DNA of 6,227 nucleotides. Source: Gammaproteobacteria bacterium. GTDB taxonomy: Bacteria; Pseudomonadota; Gammaproteobacteria; Pseudomonadales; Azotimanducaceae. The position numbers were made by a program, and so were the translations under genes. The stretch spans positions 1 to 6,227 of the forward strand of contig JAPOYW010000215.1 of NCBI GenBank assembly GCA_026706425.1. Reading direction: 5' to 3'. The notes under the pieces are model-generated. The model was given only the letters and a program-made list of their open reading frames with translations. It did no database searches and was not told where the DNA came from. Positions 5,842 to 6,227 of the stretch are shown piece by piece (position 1 is the stretch's first letter; every line of letters starts with the position of its first letter).

Positions 5842-6227
5842 ATGTTGCGAGATTACAGCCTGCAGCCCGCCGAAGTGCCGGTTCACACGCCGGCGTTTCT
5901 GTCCGACACCCGGCGTCTTGCGCTGAAGGCGGACATCAAGCGACTGCTTGCCGAACGCGACGCCGTGCTGGTGGCGCACTACTACGTGGACGGCGACATC
6001 CAGGATCTCGCCGACGAGAGCGGCGGCTGCGTGGCGGATTCGCTGGAAATGGCACGCTTCGGCCGGGACCATCCGGCGGGTACGCTGATCGTCGCCGGCG
6101 TGCGTTTCATGGGCGAGACCGCGAAGATTCTCTCGCCGGAAAAGCGGGTGTTCATGCCGACTCTGGACGCCGAGTGCTCGTTGGACCTGGGCTGTCCCCC
6201 GGACGAGTTCAAGGCGTTCTGCGAAGC
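5842..6227 (+). CDS. nadA: Quinolinate synthase NadA, N-terminal part, cut by window edge
   Basis: The first 128 codons of NadA are present. The enzyme condenses iminoaspartate with dihydroxyacetone phosphate to quinolinate in de novo NAD synthesis, using a [4Fe-4S] cluster held by three cysteines. Visible hallmarks are LVAHYYVDGDIQDLA (43-57), GGCVADSLEMARFG (61-74), LIVAGVRFMGETAKILSPEK (82-101) and PTLDAECSLDLGCP (106-119). Cys112 corresponds to the first cluster ligand (Cys113 of E. coli); the other two lie beyond the edge. The similarity to the E. coli protein is very high across this part, so the call is secure. ATG 5842 gives an N-terminus of normal length, but no Shine-Dalgarno sequence precedes it; in-frame GTG 5827 is an alternative. 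The same frame is open upstream all the way to the dehydrogenase start at 4054. Confidence 0.95.
   Translation, partial: MLRDYSLQPAEVPVHTPAFLSDTRRLALKADIKRLLAERDAVLVAHYYVDGDIQDLADESGGCVADSLEMARFGRDHPAGTLIVAGVRFMGETAKILSPEKRVFMPTLDAECSLDLGCPPDEFKAFCE

Noticed and set aside
5782..6072. N-terminal extension of the ATP-grasp frame upstream of 5781
   Set aside because: It is antisense to well-conserved nadA codons, has no family similarity, and the normal GshB-type N-terminus begins at 5781.

Overview
This 6.2 kb window is high-GC bacterial chromosome with dense coding, mostly G/C third codon positions and short intergenic gaps. The protein types point to a proteobacterium, most likely a gammaproteobacterium. 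The best evidence is the partial NadA at the right edge, which follows the E. coli-type (long) quinolinate synthase closely, together with a CreD protein and a GshB-like ATP-grasp protein. This taxonomic placement is inference. There are no tRNA or rRNA genes, insertion sequences, CRISPR arrays or phage genes that I can see.

Layout. Positions 1-2690 carry three genes on the minus strand, transcribed right to left: a Rid-family protein (2690-2307), the inner-membrane protein CreD (2203-878), and a short-chain dehydrogenase of the multifunctional-enzyme-2 type that runs off the left edge (801-1). Divergent from the Rid gene, across about 76 bases, is a plus-strand group: a four-carbon acid sugar kinase-family protein (DUF1537; 2767-3828), a possible 49-residue protein (3852-4001), and a second, FabG-like short-chain dehydrogenase (from 4054). 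A GshB-like ATP-grasp protein (5781-4888, minus) converges on that second dehydrogenase. It is divergent from nadA (from 5842, plus), which is cut by the right edge.

How the genes relate. I do not see one pathway or a new multi-gene system. nadA is core NAD biosynthesis. The two dehydrogenases are oxidoreductases of different subgroups, one probably NAD(H)-linked acyl-CoA or lipid metabolism, the other probably NADP(H)-linked. The kinase-family protein lacks its usual PdxA2, aldolase or isomerase partners. creD lacks creB and creC within the window.

The most striking point is that the FabG-like dehydrogenase has no stop codon where its family ends. Its reading frame stays open through the whole antisense of the ATP-grasp gene and enters nadA in frame, to the end of the window. 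A one-base loss near 4801-4835 is the simplest explanation. Other points worth checking are an ATP-grasp protein with altered GshB signature motifs, a Rid protein lacking the deaminase arginine, a possible unannotated small protein, a hairpin over the ribosome binding site of the first dehydrogenase, and a tandem heptamer in the ATP-grasp/nadA intergenic region.
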